A stretch of 64,000 bases of DNA, taken from contig JANQMT010000092.1 in the NCBI GenBank assembly GCA_028279945.1, positions 1-64,000 of the forward strand, in the 5' to 3' direction. Under the pieces are notes generated by a model. That model saw only the letters and a list, made by a program, of their open reading frames with translations, was not told the DNA's origin and did not search any database. Made by a program: the position numbers and the translations under genes. Origin of the DNA: JAKSCF01 sp028279945 (GTDB lineage: Bacteria > Bacillota > Clostridia > Peptostreptococcales > JAAYPU01). Below are positions 43,987-52,320 of this stretch, in pieces (position 1 is the first letter of the stretch; each line of letters starts with the position of its first letter).

Positions 43987-44916
43987 TCAACGTATCCTTT
44001 TATTTTTCAATAGTAAAATTAGCGCTATAACGATAACTGCTATTCCAACTATAATGCTTGTGTTATTATTTTTATTGGAAACATCTTCATCAGTTTGAAA
44101 AACGTCTTTGGATGCTTCATCATCGGAAGGTTCAGCTTCTGGGCTTATGGCTTCCTGCTCATTAGGTTGTTCTTCCTCTGATTCTGTCTCTTTAACAACA
44201 GATGATTCTTCTGCTGCTTCAACAGATTGCTCCTCTGCGCTTTCTGATTCATTTATCTCTTGTTCTTTGACTTTTTCCGGTTCATCCACTTCATCAGATG
44301 ATTCTTCTCCTGTTTTAGGTGCATTGGTTTCAACGGGCTCATCCTTCTCAACAGGTGGTTCTTCTGCTATTTCCTGCTCATTGGTTTCACCAGGCTGTTC
44401 ATCCTTGTGTACGGGTTGTTCTTCTATTATTTCCTGCTCATTTGTTTCAGCAGGTTGTTCTTTTGATCCTTCTGATTCTTCTTCATTTGGACTTTTTAGT
44501 GTTTCTTGATTAAAAGAAACACCAAAAGCTACATCTCGATCCATAGGGCCTACATACATGCCTATCTTTAATTCTGCATCTATATCATTCATTATGAATT
44601 TAATTTTTTTATGGTTGGTTTCTTCGTTATGATAAACTATTTCATGAGATACCTCTTCTCCATTGACCTTAACCGAAAATTCACCCATATAATTTGTATT
44701 GTTAAACTCTAACGTTACAAATGTACCTTCATCTGTTTTTTCTATTAGAGTGTTTCTTTCCAGATATTTACTGGACATGGCAACTCCTACAGGGTTTTCA
44801 TGGTGGGTCTGATTTTGTATGGTGTAAGTTCCATTTTCTAATTCCTCTGAAGCAAAACTATAGGATGTTGTCAATGTAAGAACTAAACATATGCACAAGA
44901 TCAATATTCTCTTCAT
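43987..44916 (-). CDS. Membrane-anchored NEAT-domain protein
   Basis: 309 residues: signal peptide 1-22, one NEAT domain about 25-140 (ENGTYTIQNQTHHENPVGVAMSSKYL at its start), a 140-residue linker rich in Glu, Pro and Ser with repeated NEQEI-EEQPV-KDEP units, and a C-terminal membrane helix (about 285-303) with a KNKRIR tail. No LPXTG sortase signal; it is held by the helix itself. In the terminal strand the usual YxxxY haem tyrosines are not present (MDRDVAFGVSF), so haem ligation may differ. Probably relays haem from the S-layer protein to the lipoprotein encoded next. Confidence 0.85.
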   Translation of the reverse strand: MKRILILCICLVLTLTTSYSFASEELENGTYTIQNQTHHENPVGVAMSSKYLERNTLIEKTDEGTFVTLEFNNTNYMGEFSVKVNGEEVSHEIVYHNEETNHKKIKFIMNDIDAELKIGMYVGPMDRDVAFGVSFNQETLKSPNEEESEGSKEQPAETNEQEIIEEQPVHKDEQPGETNEQEIAEEPPVEKDEPVETNAPKTGEESSDEVDEPEKVKEQEINESESAEEQSVEAAEESSVVKETESEEEQPNEQEAISPEAEPSDDEASKDVFQTDEDVSNKNNNTSIIVGIAVIVIALILLLKNKRIR

Positions 44917-44954
44917 ATATGACTTCCCCTTTCTAGGCAGTACTCGTATACCTA

Positions 44955-44988
44955 AAAAAGGTGCAGCCGTAACGTAAGCTACACCTTT
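44955..44988 (-). terminator. Internal terminator between the two NEAT genes
   Basis: Hairpin AAAGGTGTAGC/GCTGCACCTTT (minus strand, one mismatch) followed by TTTTTT. It lies 28 nt past the stop of the S-layer NEAT gene and 40 nt before the next gene, which shows no separate promoter. Partial read-through would give more S-layer protein than transporter. Confidence 0.85.
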
Positions 44989-45018
44989 ATTTATTTTTAA
45001 ATATATCTTTCTTTTGTT

Positions 45019-48000
45019 TTACTCATTAACTGCTTTCATGACATCTTTATATGCCCAATGTGAAGCGTCAATATCTGTGAAAGGATTATTATTAACCATA
45101 TAATCTTGAGCACTGGAGCCAATGATTCTATTGATGACTGTCACGACTTCAGCACGGGTTATCTTGTTATTGGGTTTAAAGGTCTTATCTTCATACCCTT
45201 TCATATAACCTTTTTTCACCAAAGCATTGATGTATTTTTCAGCCCAATGATCTGCAATATCTTTTAAATCAGCAGCTTCATCTTTTATCTCCAGTCCCAT
45301 TACCATTGCAATGATTTTGGAGAATTCAGCTCTGGTCATCTCCCCATTGGGTTTTATGGTTCCATCTTGGTAGCCTTCAATGATACCCCCTTGAGCAAAC
45401 TTTTCAATGCTTTCTTTAGCCCACATGTCCATATCTTTAAAGTTAACGTCCTTCTTATCCACATCATCTCCTAATTCTGTTATTTTATCCAGCATGGATA
45501 AAACTTCTGCTCTGTTAATATTATGATCGGGTCTAAAGGTCTTATCTTTATATCCGTTTACAAATTTCAAATCTTTAGCATTTTTTCTGATTGTAATTGC
45601 CCCGGAAATAATTTCTTGACCTTCAATATTGGTTTGCTTATCTCCTTCATCAGGCTCTAAGTCTATAGCATCATCCTCATCACCTAGGGTATTCTTTTTG
45701 AGCTTTATCCTTAGTGCCGGTGTAGAAGGCAGCATAGGTGTGATATGCACTCGTATGAAAGCTTCTTCATCTGGATCATCAAATTCTATTTCTGTAGTAA
45801 TATATCTTACATCATCATTATTGAGATATTTTAAATTAAGCTTTTTATATTTGCCATTTATTTTCTGATAAAATTCTTCTATAACGTCTGTATACTTATA
45901 CCCATTCATATTGCCATCTTTATTAACTTTAATAGCAAGCGTAATTTTACCGTCATCAATTTCTACTGGTAAATTTTTTGTTTCAAAGAATGGTCTAGCC
46001 ATGGAAGAACTATTTTTATGCTCTTGAAGCACATCAATATCTACAGAATAATCACCATCTTTATCCCAACTATAGCTGTCGTTGCTTCCGCCGCCGTTGC
46101 CGCCGCCATCATTGGTTTTTGCCTCATACGTAACAAACTCTGTAAAGTGTTTTGTCTTGATGATTAAATTGCTTCCATCGTCATAACAATACTGATCACC
46201 GGTTTCAGTAGATGCAGCATTCTTTGACACTTTCTTAATAGGCTGTGCTACACCACTTTCATCAATGAAAACACACTCTTTTCCTGATTTTCCATTAAGG
46301 GTCATCATGACATAGTCACCAAATGTAACCGAGTTTTCACCACCAACTGAGATAGCTACAACATTTGATATATCTTTGCTTGATCCTTCTAAGTCTTCAA
46401 TTGCAGCAATTATTGCTTCAGTGTCTTCTATCAGTTTGGGTAACTGCAATACCTCATTGTCGGTTTGATAGCTTGTGCCTTCTGGAATTTCGAGAGTCAG
46501 TTGATTTGCTTTAACCACTTTGATTTTAGGTAAATTGGTTCCTGAAGCTATTTTTATTGCAGTTTCTTTATTGGCTGACGGCATTTGTACAGTCATCTCT
46601 GTTACAGTTTCATCATCTAAATTAATTTGTACATAATCTTTGTTCAAATCTTCCTCAGTAATGGTTGTTTTGCCATCTACTACAGTCGGCTTCAATACTT
46701 CTACAGTTTTTATAGTAACCTCTTTTGTTGCTGCATTAGTAGGATTATCCTTATCTCTTACGCTTACGATATAGTCTCCTGCCTCTAGATTTAAAAATGT
46801 ATTGTCTTGCTGCCAATTTTGACCATCGATGCTATATTCATATATTATATCCCCATCTACTATGACCCTTAGCGAGCCATTAGTTGTAGTATCTCCATCT
46901 TTTAAAACATCCTTAGCAGCAACTTTTACAGCTGTCCAATGTGCTTTTAAAGTAAGATCTTCAACAAGTATTATTGGGAATGTAACTTTATCGTTTCCAT
47001 TATACCAATCTAAGAAAATCATATTTTCTTTAGTTGGTACTTCAGGTTCAGAAATGAATGTATTTTCATATTCCGTTTTTGATTCAACAACGCTACCACC
47101 ATCACTGTTAAAAATAACCGTATATTTTGGTGTTAGTTCAAATGAAATAGAAACTGGTGAAAAATTATATCCTGTTATCATTTTTATTTGGATATCTGCT
47201 GTTTCTGTCATTCTGCCAAAATCAAGCTTATAATGTGCTCTTTCAACACCTTCTTCGTCAATAACAAGTGTATAGGGTATTGCAGTTTCTTGATCTGAAG
47301 ATAATCGGTAAAATAAAAACACTTCTGGATTAAATGAAGGAGATATTGCTTTTGATATTAATGTCAAGTATATCTTTCCATCTTTTATCTCAAGAGGGAG
47401 TCCAACTACTTGTTGATCTAATATAGCTTTATACGTTGCTTGACTCTGGCCATCAATTGCTATATTGGCCTTATAGTCTCCATCCTCAGGAGTCGCCAAA
47501 TCTTTTCTAAGACTTCCTTCCTTTATTGCAACTCTTAGATAAGGTGTAGAATCTCCCATTGGTTTTACTTTTACCTGTACCAAAGCGGGCGTCTTGGTAT
47601 TGGTAAACTCCAGTTCAGTTTCTACTTTTCCTTCTCCAATATCCTTCAACGTCAATAATTTTAAGTCATCACCTATGCTTTGTTTCAGCCATTCTATAAC
47701 ATCTGTGTAATACACTCCACCAAACTCACCATTTCTACTCACACGTAGAGTAAGGAACATCTTCCCATCTTTCACTTTAAATGAAAGGTCTTCTTTATCA
47801 AAGAATGGAGCGCTCATAGATGGTATGTCTGCCATTTCTCTAAATATGTCAACATCTACTAAGTAATTTCCTTCCTCAATAAGCTGTGGTACCTCCTCTA
47901 AGGTATCGTATTTTAGTATTACCCTAAGGAGGGGTTTAAAATCGTCTCCCATTGGTTTTACTGTGCATCTGAGAAAAACTGCTTCATTCATATTAGGATA

Positions 48001-49854
48001 TTCTATTTTTATTTTAACTTTTTTCTCCCCTTCAACGGGTACTAATTCTAAGTTTTTAAAGGTGCCATCACTCATACGCTGTTCAAGAGACTTAATGATA
48101 TCGGTCTCTTTTACCCCACCAAATTCACCTTCTGTATGAACAGTGGTTGTTAAGTAAATTTTACTGTCAATAACTTCAAGAAGCGCGTCTTCTTTATCAA
48201 AAAATTGCGATGCCATTGAATCCTCATCTTTAAATTCCTGCCATACATTAATATCTATGTTATATTGTCCATCAGCAGGTGTATCTTTTGACCAACGTGC
48301 AGTCAATGTTACATCCCTTGGTGGTATTATTGTAATATCGGTAAATAAGTAGCCCTCTTCATCATACCAGCCTTTAAAAATATATCCTCTTCTTTCAGGT
48401 TTGCGAAGACCACTGGTATATGTTCTCCCAGACCCCGACGCCATTTCAATATTAGCTATTTCTTCATATTTTTCACTTTGTATATTAAACACTACGCCTC
48501 CATTAGCGTCTAACGTGGTTGTATATAATTTGTCCCAATGGGCTGTAAGGGTCGTGTCTTCAATTATATAAATCTTTTGCTTTATAATATTATCATTATA
48601 CAACCAAGTGGCTTCATATCCGTCTTTTTCAGTTTTGAGAGAGCTAGTTTCTATCGTCCGCTTTATTAATGCTGTATCTCCATCCAATATTTGATCATCA
48701 ATCGGAGTGCCACCTTGAGTATCGAAAGTAACTGTATATTTTGGAATTTCATTTCCCTCAGTCTCCCAACGTGCATAGCACCTAATCTCTCGGTTTTCTG
48801 GTTTATTAGAAGGAATATTTTCCTCAAATGCAGATATTTGAATTTGACCATTCTCTAAAACAGCCTCAAGCGGATACCCATCAAATTTTTCTGGGTCTAT
48901 CATATTATCTTCTTGGGTAGGTACATCTTGATCATTCTTGATGACATACCAGCCAAGAAAATTATAGCCGCTTCTTATGGGCGCTTCAAAAGGTATTAAA
49001 AAATCACTGTCTAGTCCTTCTTTCCTGGATGTATGATATATAATAAGGTCATTATCAAGCTGTTTTTTATACCCTCCACCATTGGTGTAATAGAATACAG
49101 TATAAAATTCTCTCCAATGAGCCTTAAGGGTAATGTCTCCTGTCACCGCCATTGGAAACTCAATCTTTTGTTCTCCATTATACCAGCCATCAAAAACTCG
49201 ATTATTTTTCTGAGGTGGTTCCTGTTCATTAATAGTTTCATTCCATTTAGCTTTTATAGGCGCAACATCCGTGCCCCCGTCACTATCAAAAGTTACAGTA
49301 TATTCCGCATTTTCATCTATTATGGCTAACTTCAATCTGAACCATATCTTTTGGTCATCATGGGTATATCCTACACTGTCTACAGCATTATCAACATCTT
49401 CAATTTCGAATTTATAAGTTCTTGTATTTAAACCCGGGTCCTCTTCTACTATCTCTGGCTCTGTGTATATAGCAACATCTGTCCTCACTTCATGCCCTGG
49501 TCCGGATATTGCTCCTATTGTCCTCACTTCATCGTCTGGTCCAGGGGATATTGCTCCCTCTGTCCTTACTTTTATACTTTTTAACTGAGAGGTATCGTTT
49601 ATAGTTATATATGCAAAACTGATACTGTTATTCACCTCTACTTCGCCAATTCCATCTATATAAGGATCTATATTGTCTTCTACTGTATCTTCACTTTCTT
49701 TTAATGCTTTCACTTCAACTTTATGGGTTCCATTTTCTAGGTTAGATTCTGCTACGGCTGTCCCAATACTGCCTAAAAATGTCCCTAATATAAATACCAA
49801 TACCAACATTATGGATATTATTTTAGATGGTATTGTTTTATTTCTATGTATCAT
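45019..49854 (-). CDS. Giant S-layer-anchored NEAT/InlB-repeat haem-binding protein
   Basis: 1611 residues with a signal peptide (1-35). The first NEAT-like domain is about 38-185. Four InlB B-type repeats follow (about 187-520; for example YTVTFDSDGGTDVAP and FDGWYNGEQK). Three NEAT-like domains come next (about 528-660, 660-790, 795-915), then a fifth InlB repeat (about 913-975), a beta-rich region to 1255, a fifth NEAT-like domain (about 1262-1395) and three SLH motifs (about 1425-1611; GYKDKTFRPDHNINRAEV, GYQDGTIKPNGEMTRAEF, GYEDKTFKPNNKITRAEV). Three NEAT-like domains carry SMAxxFF in place of SMAxxY, and none shows a clear YxxxY. Bound to cell-wall polymers by SLH, it should capture haem or haemoproteins. 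Confidence 0.88.
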   Translation of the reverse strand: MIHRNKTIPSKIISIMLVLVFILGTFLGSIGTAVAESNLENGTHKVEVKALKESEDTVEDNIDPYIDGIGEVEVNNSISFAYITINDTSQLKSIKVRTEGAISPGPDDEVRTIGAISGPGHEVRTDVAIYTEPEIVEEDPGLNTRTYKFEIEDVDNAVDSVGYTHDDQKIWFRLKLAIIDENAEYTVTFDSDGGTDVAPIKAKWNETINEQEPPQKNNRVFDGWYNGEQKIEFPMAVTGDITLKAHWREFYTVFYYTNGGGYKKQLDNDLIIYHTSRKEGLDSDFLIPFEAPIRSGYNFLGWYVIKNDQDVPTQEDNMIDPEKFDGYPLEAVLENGQIQISAFEENIPSNKPENREIRCYARWETEGNEIPKYTVTFDTQGGTPIDDQILDGDTALIKRTIETSSLKTEKDGYEATWLYNDNIIKQKIYIIEDTTLTAHWDKLYTTTLDANGGVVFNIQSEKYEEIANIEMASGSGRTYTSGLRKPERRGYIFKGWYDEEGYLFTDITIIPPRDVTLTARWSKDTPADGQYNIDINVWQEFKDEDSMASQFFDKEDALLEVIDSKIYLTTTVHTEGEFGGVKETDIIKSLEQRMSDGTFKNLELVPVEGEKKVKIKIEYPNMNEAVFLRCTVKPMGDDFKPLLRVILKYDTLEEVPQLIEEGNYLVDVDIFREMADIPSMSAPFFDKEDLSFKVKDGKMFLTLRVSRNGEFGGVYYTDVIEWLKQSIGDDLKLLTLKDIGEGKVETELEFTNTKTPALVQVKVKPMGDSTPYLRVAIKEGSLRKDLATPEDGDYKANIAIDGQSQATYKAILDQQVVGLPLEIKDGKIYLTLISKAISPSFNPEVFLFYRLSSDQETAIPYTLVIDEEGVERAHYKLDFGRMTETADIQIKMITGYNFSPVSISFELTPKYTVIFNSDGGSVVESKTEYENTFISEPEVPTKENMIFLDWYNGNDKVTFPIILVEDLTLKAHWTAVKVAAKDVLKDGDTTTNGSLRVIVDGDIIYEYSIDGQNWQQDNTFLNLEAGDYIVSVRDKDNPTNAATKEVTIKTVEVLKPTVVDGKTTITEEDLNKDYVQINLDDETVTEMTVQMPSANKETAIKIASGTNLPKIKVVKANQLTLEIPEGTSYQTDNEVLQLPKLIEDTEAIIAAIEDLEGSSKDISNVVAISVGGENSVTFGDYVMMTLNGKSGKECVFIDESGVAQPIKKVSKNAASTETGDQYCYDDGSNLIIKTKHFTEFVTYEAKTNDGGGNGGGSNDSYSWDKDGDYSVDIDVLQEHKNSSSMARPFFETKNLPVEIDDGKITLAIKVNKDGNMNGYKYTDVIEEFYQKINGKYKKLNLKYLNNDDVRYITTEIEFDDPDEEAFIRVHITPMLPSTPALRIKLKKNTLGDEDDAIDLEPDEGDKQTNIEGQEIISGAITIRKNAKDLKFVNGYKDKTFRPDHNINRAEVLSMLDKITELGDDVDKKDVNFKDMDMWAKESIEKFAQGGIIEGYQDGTIKPNGEMTRAEFSKIIAMVMGLEIKDEAADLKDIADHWAEKYINALVKKGYMKGYEDKTFKPNNKITRAEVVTVINRIIGSSAQDYMVNNNPFTDIDASHWAYKDVMKAVNE
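49480..49570 (-). repeat. Short tandem repeat within the first NEAT-like domain
   Basis: Units at 49480-49518 (39 bp) and 49519-49560 (42 bp), plus a 10-bp partial third, share TGTCCTCACTTCAT and GGATATTGCTCC. They encode a repeated VRT-x-GAIS-PG peptide that inserts into the domain after its second strand. In-frame unit lengths allow expansion without frameshift. Confidence 0.75.
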
Positions 49855-49996
49855 AATATAATTTCCTCCTTCCGGTTTTTAGATGATATGTATTTAAGAA
49901 ACATTCCCCCGCAGAACTAATTCTTTGTATGAATGATTGATTTGTATTGATTTTATGGAAGCCCCTTGCTTCCCAACTTTTAGCCGCTATATCGGG

Positions 49997-50218
49997 CTAG
50001 CCTTTTTTCATAGAATACATGACCTCCCCCCTATATGGTTTTGGATTATAATCTACTACAAACCTGTATTGTTTGCCGCAATAAATGATGACTTCTTTTT
50101 TATCTTTTTTTAAAATTTTGATTTCTACAGACATATCTCCATATCCATCATGTTTAAACAATTCGTTGTAAACTTCTATCATTTTAGATATGACAGGTCG
50201 ATTATCACTATACGCCAT
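49997..50218 (-). CDS. Small protein of unknown function, first gene of the haem operon
   Basis: 73 residues, ending KPYRGEVMYSMKKG. No signal peptide, membrane helix or cysteine pair (one Cys, in IYCGKQYRF). It is predicted alpha-beta-beta-beta (MIEVYNELFKHDG then MSVEIKILKKDKKEVIIYCGKQYRFVV). It lies just downstream of the Fur-box promoter and 142 nt ahead of the S-layer NEAT gene. I recognise no family. Its ribosome site is GGGGG. Position suggests an iron-regulated role. Confidence 0.6.
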   Translation of the reverse strand: MAYSDNRPVISKMIEVYNELFKHDGYGDMSVEIKILKKDKKEVIIYCGKQYRFVVDYNPKPYRGEVMYSMKKG

Positions 50219-50309
50219 GCGTACACCCCCCTCTTATCCATTTTTATCTTGGATTCATCCTATCAATGTTTATATATAAAATGATCACTGAGCTGTTCAT
50301 CATATTCAT

Positions 50310-50328
50310 GATAATGATTCTCATTATC
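50310..50328 (-). promoter_or_regulatory. Exact 19-bp Fur box, promoter of the haem operon
   Basis: GATAATGATTCTCATTATC, identical to consensus and to the copy at 29701. It starts 13 bp past the -10 hexamer of the minus-strand promoter, so Fur would block transcription of the whole haem operon. Confidence 0.93.
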
Positions 50329-50341
50329 ATCATACAGTAAT

Positions 50342-50402
50342 ATTATATTGAATCTTATATCTATATGTCAATATTTTCAAAACTTTTCGTATCAGCGAAT
50401 AC
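50342..50402 (-). promoter_or_regulatory. Sigma-A promoter with upstream CRP-class palindrome (module copy 2)
   Basis: Minus strand: TTGACA (50366-50371), an 18-bp spacer, TATAAT (50342-50347), and 17 bp upstream GTATTCGCTGATAC (50389-50402), centred near -60. Element order and every spacing match copy 1 at 29733-29793, while the intervening bases differ, which argues for functional conservation. Confidence 0.78.
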
Positions 50403-50506
50403 CTATTTAAATATTCTATGGTTTAAAAATAGTTCTTAGATACGCTTTATTAAGTTTGAAATAATATGTTATAATAAGAAAAATAGTAACTCTTGAGGAT
50501 AATATA

Positions 50507-51208
50507 ATGTTAGAAAAAAGTGTGTTTTCAAGCTACATGAAACAATTAATTTCCAGTTCTATATTTAAATCCATGTCAAAATCAGAAATCATCACTACAC
50601 TGGAATCAAAGTCTGCTGAGATTGTGAATTATAAAAAAAATGAATTGATCTGCAAGCAGTATGAGCCTTTGGATTATATCGGTATTATTCTGGAAGGTAA
50701 GGTTCATATGACAAGACAATGTGTCAATACCAGTACCATGTCAACATACGTCATGGGTAAGAATGATGTCTTTGGCTTGGATATTATATGCTCGGATGCA
50801 ACGACTTCACCCTATGCAATAGAGGTTGAACAAAGCTCTACCGTATTATATATAGAAAGTTCTAAGCTGTTTTTTATGGACAAAGCCAATTATAAATTTA
50901 CAAGCAAATTTAATTTGAATTTAATTAAGGTCCTGGCTGAACACAGTGTATTTATGACCAAGCAAATGGATTACATCAGAATAATGTCTTTAAAAAAACG
51001 TATATGCACTTTTTTGCTGGACAACTATATGATCAATAAGAATAAACTATTTATCATTAATATGACCAGAGACCAAATGGCCAATTATCTTAATGCTACA
51101 CGACCTGCAGTATCTAGGATTCTGCGTGAGTTAAAAGAACAAAATATTATTGACTATTATCGCAGTTCATTTAAAATCTTAGATTTAGAAACACTGTCTA
51201 ATTTATAA
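50507..51208 (+). CDS. CRP/FNR-family transcriptional regulator, copy 2
   Basis: 233 residues, paralogous to the protein at 28849 along its length: NYKKNELICKQYEPLDYIGIILEGKV in the sensor barrel, MTKQMDYIRIMSLKKRICTFLLDN in the dimer helix, and MTRDQMANYLNATRPAVSRILRELKEQNIIDYYRSSFKIL in the DNA-binding domain. No Fe-S cysteine set. Divergent from the haem operon, with the palindrome at 50389 between them, it is the best candidate to activate that promoter. The signal might be haem, a porphyrin or another small molecule. Confidence 0.86.
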   Translation: MLEKSVFSSYMKQLISSSIFKSMSKSEIITTLESKSAEIVNYKKNELICKQYEPLDYIGIILEGKVHMTRQCVNTSTMSTYVMGKNDVFGLDIICSDATTSPYAIEVEQSSTVLYIESSKLFFMDKANYKFTSKFNLNLIKVLAEHSVFMTKQMDYIRIMSLKKRICTFLLDNYMINKNKLFIINMTRDQMANYLNATRPAVSRILRELKEQNIIDYYRSSFKILDLETLSNL

Positions 51209-51223
51209 TTCTTTTTATAAAAC

Positions 51224-51259
51224 AAAAAAAATCATTTACCAGATAGTAAATGATTTTTT
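51224..51259. terminator. Bidirectional terminator between convergent genes
   Basis: Perfect stem AAAATCATTTAC/GTAAATGATTTT with a 6-nt loop, flanked by A and T runs on both sides. It serves the CRP-family gene (plus) and the methyltransferase operon (minus). Confidence 0.9.
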
Positions 51260-51286
51260 ATTTTATAACACCTGTTCAATATTCGA

Positions 51287-52309
51287 TTACTTTCTCAACA
51301 CATCTACATCTAACGGCCCATTTACAAAGTTTATCATTTGTCTTGTGGCACTTTTAAACCCGCTTTTTATAGCAGACGCGCTGACTTGACCTTGTTCTAA
51401 ACGAAAATCCGCACCCTTTAATAGACTTGGCAGCCATGCTAACGTTAGTTCTTCCGGTTTTGTCCATTCATTTTTAAACCCGTCAGAAATGCACATAAAC
51501 ACACCGCCATCATTAAGGCTGTCGTATATTTTTTTAGTCACCTCATCTAAATCATTTTTAGCAAAATTCATTACTCCAACAGCCAGAACCAAGTCATATC
51601 CATTTCCAATATCATCTTTTAGAAAATCTCCACCCAATGCATGGTATCTATCTTCCAATTGATACTCTGTTATGCATTCCTCAGCAACAGCAATTGTGTC
51701 CGGCATATCAAATACAACACCCTCCATATCTGCTTTTTCCATTGCTATGGCAATGCCTACCAAACCAGGTCCGCCGCCTAAGTCTAATATTTTTTTAATC
51801 CCTTCATATTCCGGCAGCTGCTTGACAATTTCACAAATTTCTTTGGCGCGGCCTATCTTCTGACTCTTTATGAGCATATGGTTGAAATCACCAAATACTT
51901 TATAGGCATCGGCCCCTTCTTTTCCTTCAAACATATTACTGGGACCTTCTTTTACTGCCTTTACAACATCCAGACCCTCTATGCCGGAAAAAAATTTGTA
52001 CTGAATTAAGAAATCACCTGCATACTCTGTTGAATTTTTTGAAAGATATATTTGGGATATTTCTGTATTTTTATATCTACCCGATTCTTTCTCAAGAAAG
52101 TCCATGCTGGTCAAGACATTTAATACATGGTCTGTATTTTGAATGTTATACCCCATTATTTCAGCAACTTCCTTTGCCGTTTTAAACTCATCTAATTCTG
52201 TGAATAACCCCAGCTCTATTGATCCCATCAATACTTTTTCCTTTGCAATGCTTAATCCTATATTAAATAAATATTTGTGCTCATCTTTAACTTTCTTAAA
52301 ATTCTCCAT
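51287..52309 (-). CDS. SAM-dependent methyltransferase, acetylserotonin-OMT/BchU-like family
   Basis: 340 residues. An N-terminal winged-helix dimerisation domain (LFTELDEFKTAKEVAEIMGYNIQNTDHVLNVL) is followed by a Rossmann SAM domain: KILDLGGGPGLVGIAIA near 170, GVVFDMPD, then LVLAVGVMNFAK. This is the Methyltransf_2 family, which holds O-methyltransferases of natural products and the bacteriochlorophyll C-20 methyltransferase BchU. The substrate is unknown. It lies 11 nt after the RND gene, so is made with the Fur/TetR-controlled efflux system, suggesting its product is exported. AAGGAGG precedes the ATG. Confidence 0.85.
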   Translation of the reverse strand: MENFKKVKDEHKYLFNIGLSIAKEKVLMGSIELGLFTELDEFKTAKEVAEIMGYNIQNTDHVLNVLTSMDFLEKESGRYKNTEISQIYLSKNSTEYAGDFLIQYKFFSGIEGLDVVKAVKEGPSNMFEGKEGADAYKVFGDFNHMLIKSQKIGRAKEICEIVKQLPEYEGIKKILDLGGGPGLVGIAIAMEKADMEGVVFDMPDTIAVAEECITEYQLEDRYHALGGDFLKDDIGNGYDLVLAVGVMNFAKNDLDEVTKKIYDSLNDGGVFMCISDGFKNEWTKPEELTLAWLPSLLKGADFRLEQGQVSASAIKSGFKSATRQMINFVNGPLDVDVLRK

Positions 52310-52320
52310 TTAGTTCCTCC

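Noticed and set aside
44108..44509. 133-codon Ser-rich frame on the plus strand
   Set aside because: It is the antisense of the Glu/Pro-rich linker of the membrane NEAT protein, has biased composition and no ribosome site.
45019..49854. CRISPR-like or mobile repeats in the S-layer gene
   Set aside because: The repetition is at protein-domain level (NEAT, InlB, SLH) plus one short in-frame tandem repeat. There are no regular spacers.
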